Source: Hippophae tibetana
Taxonomy: Eukaryota > Streptophyta > Magnoliopsida > Rosales > Elaeagnaceae
Length of the DNA: 64,000 bases
Reading direction: 5' to 3'
NCBI GenBank assembly: GCA_037013495.1
Contig: CM072808.1
Coordinates: 45,370,068-45,434,067, forward strand
This document shows, one piece after another, positions 36,601-48,456 of the stretch. The notes under the pieces are model-generated. The model saw nothing but the letters and a program-made list of their open reading frames with translations, was not told where the DNA came from and made no database searches. A program made the translations under genes and the position numbers. The stretch's first letter is position 1. Each line of letters starts with the position of its first letter.

Positions 36601-39351
36601 GACTCACAAATCTACATGTGAAAAGAGTTCAAAGATTTTCCATATTATTAAATGTGTATATGGAACTTGACCAATAAACAAGAATACCATACAACAAACA
36701 TCAACTCATCTAAATGGTTCAGCTTGTAGAAAACTGCAACCATTTTTTATGTTTGATACCAACTAGCCAATTATTTATATTTCTGAGTATGACAAACTAG
36801 TTAAGAACTCAAAACATAAAAGTGCAGGGAACAGTAAGTATCTTACTTTTGCAGTTTTACTCCCATTTATGGACAGAGAAGACATGTAATCAAATAAAGG
36901 CTCCTGGCATTCTTTTAGATTGCAAGGAAGAGAAGGCCAATAATTCATCTGTAGATTAATGTTCAAGTGAGGAGCACAACTGAAAGATAAGAAAAGTGGA
37001 ATAAGCAACTGTTACAGATAATCATGATGCAAAATTAAGTTTCATTAATGTGTGAAAGGCCTATATTTTTCTTTTCATGGAAAAAATTTCTAAGAAGATA
37101 TAGGGAAAGAAAGGAGAGAAAGACATACTCCCAAGCAGGCTCAAGATCCTTGCTCCATATACCCTGTAGGTTTGCAACCTGAGTCCCAGGCCGTGAACAG
37201 GATATAAGTAGATATCGACCATACTGGAACAAGAGCTCCACCAAGGAAGGATCTTCGTCAGTTTGAAAAGTCTTTACCCTTTCTGCGGTTGAGACAGTTA
37301 CACCATCACTTTCCTTTGAAATGTCCTTGATGCTTTTCGAGAGTTTTAATGAGACACGATGGAAAAGATTCTGATAGTCATCTAGGTGACGTGAATAAAG
37401 ATCAGAATATGTCAAAGTTCTTATTGAATTCAATGCACTGAGAGATTCAGACATAGGGTCCTTCTTAGAATCCAAAGGCTTTGTAAATGGTCCATCAAAT
37501 GAAGACTTAGCAACCAGAAGTAAAACAGCCCAATCTGAACCATCAACCTTCAACTTATTGTTATCCATAACTTCAATTACCCCTTTGCCGTCACTAATCT
37601 GTAAATCAAGAACTGCAGAAAACTGAATTCCCTTTGGATTGTCATTTGCATCTTTTGGAGGGACTCTTTTACCAGGGCAACTTCCTTCCATTCTAATTTG
37701 GTTTTTGCCACTTGTCTCAGAATGATGATGCAACTTGCTATCTAAAGAAACTGTAAATGATAGAGACCCTGATTTGCTTCCAGAAATCTTTGTCACAATC
37801 ACTTGATCATGAGCAGAAGCAAAATGTTCCCTCGTAAATTCTGCATCACCCACAGAGTATTTTATCTTTACTGTAGCAGTATCCAAGTCCAGCTCTCTGC
37901 TGTAAGTTCCCTTCGTGTAATTCAGATGAGAATCATCAAACTCCAGTTTGATGTCACCCAGTAGCTGGTAAACCTTCACCAAACAAAGTAATCATCGTCA
38001 TTAATTTCTAGGGAAGTTCAGATTTCTGAAATCGACTTATCAGATGTCATAAATCATTTAAGTATACTTTTCCGAGCAAGAGAAACTTTTGGCTGATAAA
38101 CCAAGTTGCCCATGTAAAAACATTAAAAACAGCAAAAACAAACATATATATTTTTTTAATGGAAACGAGAATACAGATTTAAGTTCATCAAGTAGCAACA
38201 CTAAGAAGAATGCCCAAGTCTATGTTACATAGACTCGCAAACATGTTGGACGCGACATTGGGTTTGGCTGTTTGGGTAGTTGACACTCCAAATTGGTGGA
38301 AAATTACAAAATATTGAAGAGAATAGACAGGTACTCATATATGTATCCAAAAATTTAGGACGACCATGTAACACAAGCTCAAGTAAGGAAATGAATTTAG
38401 TCAATTTTCATACTTCAGAAGGATCTGCTGACAGCTTCTTTGCCTCTTTTGTAGCTTCAACATATTGACCACTGTCAACAAGTTTCCTGACCTCTGCTAG
38501 TGCCTCTGGAGCCTTGGGATTGGTGTAGTTTCCAGGATTTCCAGTCCAAAGTGTGTCCTCTGCAAGAATAAGAACATATCAAATAAATTCGCTTTAAACT
38601 TTTCAACTGCCACACAGATAGAAACATACAAATTAAATCCCAAAATTCAAACTCCTCTCCTCTCATCTCAGCATCCCTAGGAATCACTATGACAGATAAT
38701 AGTGTGTGATTAAAAAATAAACGGTAATCACTTAATATAGGATTGAGATCTGCAAAAATTCAGAATGTAGTTATGTGTTACGGGTGAGTAAATGATTTAG
38801 GAAATCTTGATTGCCACATAGTCCTAAACCAAACTACATAGTGAATTTTCGCCATTCTCGTTCTTAAACTGGGAGTTTGCCCAAAAATAAATGGTCTAAA
38901 CATACAAATCAAAGAGAGCCAAGCCAATTCAATCCCTATCTTCTAAGCTGTTTAATCCATCAAATAGGTAAAAATACAACATATAAACCAGAAAAGAAAA
39001 TTCAACGAAAATAATTCTAAGCAACAGAAAAACCCAAAAACGCAATAAATAAATTAAAAAAACAAAATTTATAATCGGGGTGAAAATCCAAGTGGTATTG
39101 ATCAAATTATACACAATGCAAAAAGAGCCTTGAGCTTTACCATTAAGCTGGAGAGTTTCAGAAGGAACACCACCCCATAACATAGCTCCAAGTCGACCAT
39201 TTCCAATAGGAATAGCATCGGTCCAGTGCTTCGCAGGCTCGATGAAAGTGAGTTTCAAAGGCTTGGGATCTTGATCAGATTCCACTGAACTTAGACGCCA
39301 TAGGTCCTTTATTGCTGGCCTTTTCACCAAAACCCATTCACCATCTTCCAT
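33624..39351 (-). CDS. FUC95A: Alpha-L-fucosidase 2 / GH95 family (AXY8-FUC95A type)
   Basis: Complete ten-exon gene read leftwards: 39351-39141, 38559-38414, 37973-37129, 36979-36847, 36477-36319, 35842-35618, 35520-35419, 35276-35141, 34647-34452 and 33930-33624. Phases agree throughout and give 819 aa. Family blocks include HWTDAIPIGNGRLGAMLWGG (N-terminus), DTLWTGNP, LQGIWSKDLEPAW, APHLNINLQMNYW, SPDRGEAVWALWPMGGAWL, NPSTSPEH, EDPEVHHRHVSHLFGLYPGH and GWSTTWKASLWARLHN. FUC95A removes the terminal alpha-1,2-fucose from xyloglucan side chains in the apoplast. No obvious cleavable signal peptide is visible at the N-terminus (MEDGEWVLVKRPAIKDLW); exit from the cell would then need another route or an unseen upstream start. 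Predicted catalytic asparagine and acidic residues lie within the LNINLQMNYW and EDPEVHHRH regions, by family knowledge. Confidence 0.96.
34265..34375. repeat. Small MITE-like element in FUC95A intron 9
   Basis: The ends TATTCGGGTGTCGGAC and GTTTGGACACGAATA are imperfect inverted repeats about 110 bp apart, and the interior repeats GTGTCCAAATCC-type words. The intron is otherwise ordinary. Confidence 0.45.
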
Positions 39352-41715
39352 ACTCTTTCTTTTTTCTTAGAATTAGAAAGCTCTGATCTTTCTTGTTTTT
39401 TTTTTTCTTCAGACTCGCTATACCTGTTTGTCTATCTACTGAGTAGTGAAGAGTGAAGAGTAAAGACTAAAATTCAGGTTGGTAGTGAATGTGATTAGAA
39501 GTGGTTCGTCTGCTGTGATTTGATTTTCAAATTTCAACTCCTTTACCGAGCTTCGAGTGTGATAGTAAATGAGAAGGCTGATGCTCGATATTTTACGTGA
39601 GTTAGATCTGTTTCACGAACTACAGTAAAGAATATTGTTTGATTTTATTACATGAATAAAAGAAGAAATAAGTATTACATTTATTTTACTATTAAAATGT
39701 AACAAAAAAGTATTATATATTATTTTTATATTTTAATATTCAATAAATTTTAAATAATATCATTTAATTATTAATTTTTCGTTAGTTAAAATACATTATT
39801 AGAATCATAATTTTTCAAAATAATTATTACTTAAAAATAAAATATATTATTAAAATTATTATTTTTCTAAATATAATTTAGTATTTTAGGGTTAGGATAT
39901 AGAATTTAAGATATATGATTTAGGGTTTAGGTTTTGTGTTTTAGAAATTAGGATTGAAATTATTATTTTTCTAAATAAGGTTTAGGATTTAGGGTTTTTT
40001 ATTTTTAGATTAAGGTATACAATATAGAGTATAGGATATAATGTTTAGTGTTTAAGGTTATATTTATAGATTAAGATTTAAGATTAAAATTATTATTTTT
40101 TAAATAAGATTTTGAGTTTTGAATTTTGGGGTTTAGAGTATAAGGCATATAGCTTAATATTTAGAGTTTAATATTATATTTATAGTTTAAAATTCATAGT
40201 TAAAATTATTATTTTTTAAATAAAATTTAAAGTTTTAAGGTTTTAAATTTAAAATTTAAGGTTTATGCCTTATTGTTTAAGATTATATTTAGAATTTGGA
40301 TAAAATTATGACAAAAAATTAAGACGTGAATAAAATCATGATTCTTTAAAGGAAAAAAATTCTTATTTCTTTTCTTTTAAAAATCGATTTTATTTTTTTT
40401 TTAATTTTCAATTCAATTAAATATAAAATTTGATTCCATTCTAATAAATCAAACACTTAACATTTTTTATTTGAAAGACTTAAAATATTGAGATTTTATA
40501 ATCACGTGTGAAAACACACGTATTCTCCGTTTTTTAATGTAAATATTATTATGATTCTAAAAATAATAGTATTAATTCAAATTTTATTTTTATAATAATA
40601 ATAATTTAAATTATTATTATATATGCTATTAATTTTAAATTAAAACTAAATAATAACTCGTAAATCAAGCCAAAAGTTAAGTGAATATTCATCATATGAT
40701 AATGATTCTATGATAAATTGGTTAAATTTATTAGTTAAAATATTAATTTTTTAATAATAATATTTTATAAATAACAACTAGATATTATTACAACTCAAAT
40801 AATACAAATATAATATTATTTTATTAATTATAATTTATTTTAATAAATATTATTATCAATATAAAATATCATTAATATTTTTATTCATATACCACAAGTA
40901 GGTGATATTAGTAACTTTGATAAGTAAAACTTTTCTAATGGTTGGATTTATGGATATGAGGTGAATTTTGATAATTTTATTTAATAAAATAATATTAATA
41001 CCTATTTTAAAATGAGATTTTTTTAATACAAATAAATGTACATGTAAAAATATAAATTAATAGTTTATCCCCTCTTCAATAAATATGATTATAATAAAAG
41101 TTGTGGGCGTGGATAATTATTGTTGAATCCTTATTCATCAACACTAGCGTGTAATTATAGAAAAAAATGCATGATTCTTTGACATGTGGTGATAGTATAT
41201 AAGATGCTCGTGAATAAGAAACTAAAATAGTATAATAGCAATGCTAAGTGGATAGTGTTTTATATATACTTAAAGAAGCTTCTTATTATCTCTTCCGAAA
41301 TTTTTATGTTTAATGCAAAACAATACTTACTTATTCCACCAATAAGATGAAAAGTATTAGATTTTATTGGTCTCTTCTAAACTAAAAGTTTGTATAACAT
41401 TAAAATAAAACTTTTAAAATTTATAATCATAAAATAATATTATTTATATTTAATTTATACATTTTTATTATTAAAAAAAATTAATGTATTATTTTATTTT
41501 AAACTCGTCTAATTAAATTATGTTGAAATTAAATTACGATGATTAAGTTTCTTTAAATATTAAATTTCGTTTAATATTATTGAGATAATATTTTTATTGT
41601 TTTAAAATTTAATGATATTATTTTTTTTTATTTCATTCTATCTAGTATTAATTATAATTATACCTTAAATTACACATTGTTTATAAGTTAAACTATTACA
41701 ATAATTTTTCTTTTC
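39352..41715. other. Intergenic region between FUC95A and the unknown 539-aa gene
   Basis: 39352-39600 is probably the FUC95A promoter and 5' UTR, with a T-rich tract just upstream of the ATG. 39725-40460 holds a telomere-like dispersed repeat. 40500-41700 is AT-rich with no coding signal; its right end is probably 3' UTR of the minus-strand gene at 41716. Confidence 0.55.
39725..40460. repeat. Second copy of the telomere-like GGGTTTAG dispersed repeat
   Basis: Degenerate TTTAGGGTTTAGG units alternate with AAATTATTATTTTTCTAAATAAGGTTT spacers. An AT-rich leader (TAATTATTAATTTTTCG... AATAATTATTACTT) matches that of the copy at 7560-8050 in the same orientation. Confidence 0.7.
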
Positions 41716-43335
41716 TCAAAAGCTAAACTTAGTAGGGATGAGGGGCAAATCAACTTCATCACACCACTCCACACACCTTGTGTCAAAATACGAACTCTTC
41801 ACTTCATTAGGCCAATAACTTAGCCAAAGTTTTCCTCCTACCCTCCATTTCAATACACTCCCTTCCATATCTCTAGTTAATCTCCACCCTACATCTTCTC
41901 CATACTTATCTCCAGCCATAACCAAGCTTCCGTTTTTTGTAAATGACCTATTTGCTCCATTCTCTAGTTTCTTAAAACCATTATTTTCACTTCTACCTGT
42001 CGCGTTGTCACATAAAACCGCATCAAAAACTGCGGCGTTTCCTTCAGCATCTTGATCCCATTTCCAATTCTGCCTCCTTGTAGTTGTTGAAGTTCTCAGT
42101 GCTGCTTTCATCTTTTGAACCTTTGATTTTCCAAAACTTCCTTTCACAGTCTCTTGCACTTTCACTTCCTTTGCGCCATTGTCTGTAGACCGGCCCAAAC
42201 TCAATCCAGCAACATATGTCGCCCCAACTTCAGGCCCAACCCAAACTCTAATTCTTGATGGAAAATACCTCTCCTCACTAAAATCCACATCATCATCATC
42301 ATCATCATCACCACCAATAATTTTGTTATTGGTATACCCTAATTTTGCCACGTGGAAGCGTAGGTTATCAACACTTGCATTCACCTGAATATACCCATCA
42401 TAAAACCCAACTGAATATGCAAACTGAATAACAGCCTCAAGTTGTTGATGAGCTAAAGTATATTTCAAAACCGAGTCTCGAGCTTCCATTATTGGAAACA
42501 TATTACTATTTTGCAAAGTTTTGGAGCATCGCGTGACTTTCATTGTAGGAACCGGCGCGTATCCTTTAAGAGTCCAAAACCCATTTGCCTCCATTGCATA
42601 AGAGAAGCTCATCATGATATTGTTGTTAGACCATCCACTACGTGGAGTTAACGTTTGGAATCCTAAACCAACCTCTCTTAAAATGCACCATTTTGCTAAC
42701 ATGTAACCAATGGTGCGCATTAAACACAACTCTATATCAACTCCAACGGTGATAAAGAACTTTCTCAAAATCAAATTGTTCTTACCTAACAAGTTTTTTT
42801 CAAAACTTGGGGCTAACAAGTATCGAAAATAAAACAAACCAACATCACTTGAAGCATGATCACAAGCACAAAGCCAAAAGAGGTGGGTGAGAAGAACAAG
42901 GTGGAAAAAGCTAGAGAATGACTCGGATGAATGGGAATCCATAATCCATATTATTGGGTCGGGTTTGATCATCTGGAGCTGAGAACGTGGGCAGATGCTA
43001 TCTTGCGCAGTGGGTGAGTGGGATATGATTTCTTGAAAAAGTTGCAAAACCAAAGGAAGAAAAGGTTTGTCCGAGGAGAGAGGACACGTGTCAGAAACCC
43101 AAATAGTCTCTTTTGAAGATTGAAAACCATTCAAAACCACTGTAAAAGTTACCAACACTTCAAAATTGTCATCGGGTAATGTAGAGGTGATTATTTTCTC
43201 GACTTTGAGTTGAATAGACTGAGTTGATGATTTACTCGTTTTGGAACTCGCTAGTTCAAAGAGTGCTGATGGCGAATTTGATTTAATCCACTCGTCCGAG
43301 TTGGGCAATTCACATATCCAAGACCAAATGTCCAT
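41716..43335 (-). CDS. Plant protein of unknown function, 539 aa, intronless
   Basis: A single uninterrupted 539-aa frame. The N-terminus MDIWSWICELPNSDEW resembles a conserved plant family I recognise only as uncharacterised. A hydrophobic stretch lies near residues 145-160 (FHLVLLTHLFWLCAC). Farther on are YAMEANGFWTLKGYAPVPTM, an Asp run encoded by an ATC microsatellite (about 42288-42312), RIRVWVGPEVGATYVAGLSL, and a Trp-rich C-terminus (WRVGGKLWLSYWPNEVKSSY). I see no catalytic motif. A TATATAA box lies about 80 bp upstream of the ATG. The length and lack of introns or stops argue for an intact gene and not a retrocopy fragment. The function is not known to me. Confidence 0.88.
   Translation of the reverse strand: MDIWSWICELPNSDEWIKSNSPSALFELASSKTSKSSTQSIQLKVEKIITSTLPDDNFEVLVTFTVVLNGFQSSKETIWVSDTCPLSSDKPFLPLVLQLFQEIISHSPTAQDSICPRSQLQMIKPDPIIWIMDSHSSESFSSFFHLVLLTHLFWLCACDHASSDVGLFYFRYLLAPSFEKNLLGKNNLILRKFFITVGVDIELCLMRTIGYMLAKWCILREVGLGFQTLTPRSGWSNNNIMMSFSYAMEANGFWTLKGYAPVPTMKVTRCSKTLQNSNMFPIMEARDSVLKYTLAHQQLEAVIQFAYSVGFYDGYIQVNASVDNLRFHVAKLGYTNNKIIGGDDDDDDDVDFSEERYFPSRIRVWVGPEVGATYVAGLSLGRSTDNGAKEVKVQETVKGSFGKSKVQKMKAALRTSTTTRRQNWKWDQDAEGNAAVFDAVLCDNATGRSENNGFKKLENGANRSFTKNGSLVMAGDKYGEDVGWRLTRDMEGSVLKWRVGGKLWLSYWPNEVKSSYFDTRCVEWCDEVDLPLIPTKFSF
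42288..42312. repeat. (ATC)n microsatellite encoding an Asp run
   Basis: A run of TCA/ATC triplets within the 539-aa gene gives a stretch of seven aspartates on the minus strand. Confidence 0.85.
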
Positions 43336-43414
43336 CTTTAACGTTTTTGCTTTGTTTTTTTTTTTTTCCTCCTTTTTTTGGTTCCTTGAGGCATTGGGTC
43401 GAGTGTATGAGTTA

Positions 43415-43421
43415 TTATATA
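43415..43421 (-). promoter_or_regulatory. Candidate TATA box of the 539-aa gene
   Basis: TATATAA on the minus strand, about 80 bp upstream of the ATG at 43335, with a C/T-rich tract downstream that is common in plant 5' UTRs. Confidence 0.5.
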
Positions 43422-43561
43422 GAGAGAACGAGTGATAGTAGGCTTGAGGACTTGGATATCACACAAGCTATGTACGCGTCAATGTTATATGGGGATATTA
43501 TATTAGAGCTAGTGGTTCTAAGTTGTTGTGCATTTAATGCTGTGATTTTCTTTCATTTTCC

Positions 43562-43651
43562 CATTTAGATTCGTTTTAACTTGATATATACTTGGAATAT
43601 TGTTTGCATTTAGATTCGTTTTAACTTGATATATACTTGAAATATTGTTTA
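43562..43651. repeat. 45-bp tandem duplication upstream of the 539-aa gene
   Basis: Two nearly identical 45-bp units (CATTTAGATTCGTTTTAAC... ATATTGTTTG) stand back to back, with a single-base difference (CTTGGAA / CTTGAAA). Confidence 0.85.
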
Positions 43652-46600
43652 TTGAAAAATGCATTTTATCACGATTTTATATTATAATTATTCATGTATT
43701 GTAATTTAATTAATTATTTAATTTTATAATTATTTTATCATCCTATATTTAAATTTAAATTTTTAATTTTTAATTAATAATTAATATATTATTTAATATA
43801 TACAATAAATTAACACATATATCATTAATTATGCTCCTGGTAGCTACCTTATAAGACTAGGTTTTCAATGCAATTTTAGGGTCTAGTTGTTGGCAATTGC
43901 CTTTGTTGATTTAGTATTGAAGGACTAATACCTCTTCTCATATTTATTTAATTTTTTTAATAAATTTACAATATAATATTATTTTATTTTATTTAAATAT
44001 TATTTCATCTCATTTATATTAATATTATAGTCACAATAAACTTAATTTTAAACATATTTTAAATCATTTTTTATTAAACTTACATTATAAATAATCATGT
44101 ATCATATATTTTTGAATTTTTGAATTTTTACTTGTAAGACTATTAGAAACAAATATGATATTTTAATTAATATCATTTCATTAATATCTAATCTTATTAA
44201 AAATTAAGTTAAATATATAAGATAAAATAAATTTTATTATAAATTTTATTAATATCTCATATTAATTTTTATTTCTATAGCATAATGTAAACCCTCAATG
44301 CACGTATTGGAATTATATGATATCAAGCGATTAAATATTTTGTGAAGATTTAGAAGACGTTAACTAGTTCATAACATCTGCAATACTTTTAAAGCCTTCC
44401 CATAAATCGAAAAAAGTTATAGAAGAGTCCCTTATTAGAATATTCATAAATAGTTTATAAAAAAAGTTATAGCAGTATATAGTCGAGTCAGACATTCTAC
44501 TAATGTATATTTTTTAATTTGAGGCTACATAATAAGTAATCTCAATTATAAATATATAAGTAATATAATATTTTTTTAAAAATAATGGGATGATTTTTGA
44601 ACTTCTTGGCTCAGGCCACATATTTGTTTTACTGATCAAGTTTTCAAGAGCAATGTCCTATACCTTAGGACTTCATATCCAATGGTAAAATATAAAAATT
44701 AAAATATCATTACTTTATAACAAAATAAATTTAAAATAGAATTAGACTTAATGAAATCACTGATAACTACCACTTCCGACGACCATTATCAACTATTTCA
44801 TCCAAATTGTCGGATATCAAAGCTTACATCTTTAACATATATATAAGTTATATAATTAATGAGTTTTGGTATTTATATCATTTAATTTGGTTACCTGTGT
44901 TTTGTATTAATTTTGATAGTTTGAAAAATTAATAAAAAAATCATATATTTTGAATTAATAGTTAAATTTAATATTAATATATATATTATTTATAATTAAA
45001 AGTAAAATAAATAAAAATAGATGATCATTAATCAGAATCCAACGAGAAGAAAAATGTTGTCATATTAATAATATCTCTTTATTAATTGATAAATTTGAAA
45101 TCTTAAACTCTAAACTAATTAGATTTATGTTTATTTTAATTTTTTTAATGTATATATATAAAAATTGGGCTGTATTGAATAGATACTAACTTTAATCATG
45201 TAGATAAATAATATAAACATTAATTCATTATTATTATAGAATTAAAGTATTTATTTTTAATAATTAATATAACTAATAAAAATAACATAAACTATCTTTA
45301 CACAATGATGTGATTGGTGAGTATGTTTCTATTCGGACAATTTTTCCATGGAAGATTAAAAAAAACATAATTTGGACCTTACACATCCGTATTCTATATT
45401 CTATTACATTTTTCAATTCATTTTTTAAAAAACTATGATTATAATCTTTAAATTCATATTAGATCCACTTACAAAAAAAATAAAAACACAACCTTACAAG
45501 GCTTACATTCATATTCAAGCACAATACTACCTTTTTCAGTAATTAAAACAATGTTTATTATCGAGTGAAATTTTAAAATATTATAGTTCAGATCTTACTA
45601 AATAGGGTTAATTGAATTTTAATTTAGATGCTATTGAATTTATATAGAATTGAATAGTTTAGATGTTACTAAATTTCAAAAAAATAATAAAATATATAAA
45701 GAGTTTACTAAAATTGATGAAAAAAATAATTCACCAATAAAGTATGGAATGTCATTTTAAATTACATATTTCAAAATTCGATATTTTTTTAAATAATCAT
45801 AATAGATAAAATATATGACAATGATAATTATTGTAATATCAAAATTATAATGAATTTAAATCGAACCTATATTAATATTTATATATATAATTACATAAAA
45901 AAATACATTTTAATAATAAAATATATGATATTTTTAATAATTAGATTGAATTTTATTTATTCTTATTTTTATATTTTTTATTTTACTAAATAGTTAAAAG
46001 ATAAAAATTAATATCAATATTTAAAATAATATATTACATTAAGAATTATATTAATATTTAATTTTTTAAAACTAAATATATTTTTAAATAAATTTTAAAA
46101 ATAAAAAGACATAATTAAAGTTAGAAAAACTATTACATATTCATAACCAATGATTATATTAAAAACTTTTAAGAAATGACTATAGTTATTAACATAATCT
46201 CACACGCCCTAGTGAATCCTAGTTAAAGTTTACTAAAAATCCATAAATGTTTCAATAATCAACTAACCTTTAAGATCACATATCTTGTATATCCTTATCA
46301 AATCATTAGGAACCATTAAAAAATTTGGTCTGAGTGAAACGCTTACCAACCTTTCATAGTAAGTTTGGTAAAGATTTATCGAAAAACAATTAAAATTTAA
46401 GTAAAAATTTACCAAAACCCTTTCTATGTTTAAAAAAACCTATCAATAACATAACCCATTTCAATAACAAAAAATGAATAACTTTAAAATATAAAATTCA
46501 ATTATACAATCACAATTATAGTTTATCTATAAATATTTTAAAAAATATGTAACACAAATATCCTAAACTTTATCGAAAAAAATAACGAAGATAAAATTAA

Positions 46601-47348
46601 GTAATAAATCAATTCACACCAATTAATTAAAGAACTAACAATAAAAAATAACAAATAAATTTATATATAATGTTTGAAACTATTAAAGATTTGAGTATCT
46701 TTTGAACTAAATTAATCATGACATATATAGGTGTGTGGTGAGTTTAATTTTTTTTATTTTTAAAGTATATAATGTGGATATAAGACTAAGGATAATATGA
46801 TAATATTATATTAAATGTATCATTTAAATGAAAAATTGGATGTATAAATTTAAAAAACACGAGTGTTTTTAGAATCTCTATTTTTTCAATCAATACGTAG
46901 TTATTACTCGGCCCAAATAGCCCGTATATGCCCAAAGGTGTATTTAAAGCGTCTGTAGCCTATTATTTATTACTATTACTATTTAAGAAATGGGAAATTA
47001 ATATAGATGTTACTTTCATTAAAGAATAAAACTAATGAAAAAAATAGTAGTTAAAAGATATATTTTTTAAAAAATAATTAATTTACAAATAATATCTCGA
47101 TTAGGTAAATCCTAAAACTTAAATATTCAATACTAAATCATAAATCTTAATTCATTAATCTATTATATTTATAATTATTTTATAATTTTTAATATATATG
47201 TATATATATACATATATTTGAATAATATATTTAATTACTAAATATTTTTTTCTATTAGCATAAATACTTTGACATATTTCACACCGCTGAAACAAATAAA
47301 AAGCCCGGTGTACATTTGTGTAATTGTGCTTCATTGTCAACAACAGAA
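43652..47348. other. Long AT-rich intergenic region
   Basis: About 3.7 kb of A/T-rich DNA with no convincing coding sequence on either strand. The last few hundred bases include GGCCCA at 46910-46915 and a (TA)n tract near 47195-47215, and are probably the promoter and 5' UTR of the LYR gene. Confidence 0.5.
46910..46915 (-). promoter_or_regulatory. Site II-like TGGGCC element upstream of the LYR gene
   Basis: GGCCCA (TGGGCC on the minus strand) about 430 bp before the LYR start. Site II elements are enriched in promoters of plant genes for mitochondrial components. The position is distal, so the assignment is tentative. Confidence 0.3.
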
Positions 47349-47715
47349 ATGTCAGAAATGCAGAAAGCTTTGAAAATTTATGGCGAGGTCCTGAGGCTGG
47401 TCAGGCGTTTACCAAAAGACACAAGACCCTACTACTCCAAATATGCTCGCGAGAACTTTGTTAATTACAGGGAGGTTGATGCCGACGATTCCAAAGCTCT
47501 CGAGGAGCTTTTCCAAAGGGCTTATAAGCATTCCCTATGGGTTCTCAACAAGGTTCTTTCCCTTCTTTGATCATTTTTCTTCGATTTTGCATTTTCTATA
47601 TATGATAGAAACAAAGGTTTTGATTTTTTTTTTACTCATTTAAGTTTTATTTGCATTATAGTACTCCGTGGATCAATCTGCTGCTGACAAGCTGAAGAAT
47701 GTTTGCTACAATTAG
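47349..47715 (+). CDS. LYR motif-containing mitochondrial protein (At3g19508-like)
   Basis: Two exons, 47349-47552 and 47662-47715, join in frame (AAG|GTTCTT ... ATAG|TACTCC) to 85 aa. The start MSEMQKALKIYGEVLRLVRR carries the L-Y-R type signature, followed by DTRPYYSKYARENFVNYREV with the conserved downstream Phe, and FQRAYKHSLWVLNKYSVDQS to the end. LYR proteins are small helical matrix proteins that bind acyl carrier protein and help assemble respiratory complexes or deliver Fe-S clusters. This one matches the LYRM9/At3g19508 class. An in-frame ATG at 47316 would add 11 Ser/Cys-rich residues; the ATG at 47349 matches the family start, and a second Met three codons on is also possible. Confidence 0.93.
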
Positions 47716-48190
47716 AAACCCATAAATGTACACCAGGTGTTTGATATTACGCTTTAAAGGAATTTGCAGCTTTGTTTTCTTGTAAAAGATGATAGAGCAT
47801 TAGAGCGTCCAAAGTTTGAACTTTTCAAGTATTTGATTCTCTATCTTTCTAAATTTCAAACCTCTTTATATGTAACTTGCTAAAATTTTGTAATGCTCAA
47901 AGAAAATGGTTGCCTGCAGTAATAATTCAGAAATTTTCTGGGTCAATATTTTAACTTCTCAAGCACTTACCGTCTATTAAATAGGTTATTTTCTTTTACC
48001 TTTCATATATCATCTTATCCAGTTTTGAATAGAGATTTACCTTTGATGATGATGTTAGAACAAGAATGTCGTAGGTACCATATTTTGTTGTTGATTAATC
48101 TGATTGAACCTAGGTGGGATTTGATTGAGTTAACTTATGCTGATGACTATTTATGCTTCTTATTACTCTTCCCTCTTTGTTTGTTTGTAG

Positions 48191-48319
48191 CGTCATAAGG
48201 TGCAAACTTTGAGCTTCCTTATGCAGGAAGTTCAAGCATACGGAATTAAAAACATAAATTATTTTCTTGCTAATTATGCTGAAATTTCGGAGATCCATTC
48301 TGTCAATAACGAGGAGTTG
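48191..48319 (+). other. Orphan exon-like open segment with strong splice signals
   Basis: A 35-base pyrimidine tract ending TTTGTTTGTAG precedes an open reading frame of 43 codons: RHKVQTLSFLMQEVQAYGIK, NINYFLANYAEISEIHSVNN, EEL. It ends in EEL|GTATGC, a good donor. It lies 470 bp after the LYR stop and upstream of an LTR element. I do not recognise the peptide. No partner exon is evident downstream. It may be a non-coding 3' UTR exon of the LYR transcript or the remnant of a gene cut by the insertion. Confidence 0.35.
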
Positions 48320-48456
48320 GTATGCCATTTTAGGTTTTAGTAATTTGAGTATTGATGTTTTACAATATTCAGTAGTCATAAACTTAATTGCTTTGGGACT
48401 ATTTGTAAAAACTAAGAGGATTGACTATTTTTGTAGACAAAACATTTGCATGTAAT

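Noticed and set aside
48191-48319. Treating the orphan exon as a coding exon of the LYR gene
   Set aside because: The LYR frame already ends with the family-typical C-terminus and a stop at 47715, so this segment can at most be in its 3' UTR.
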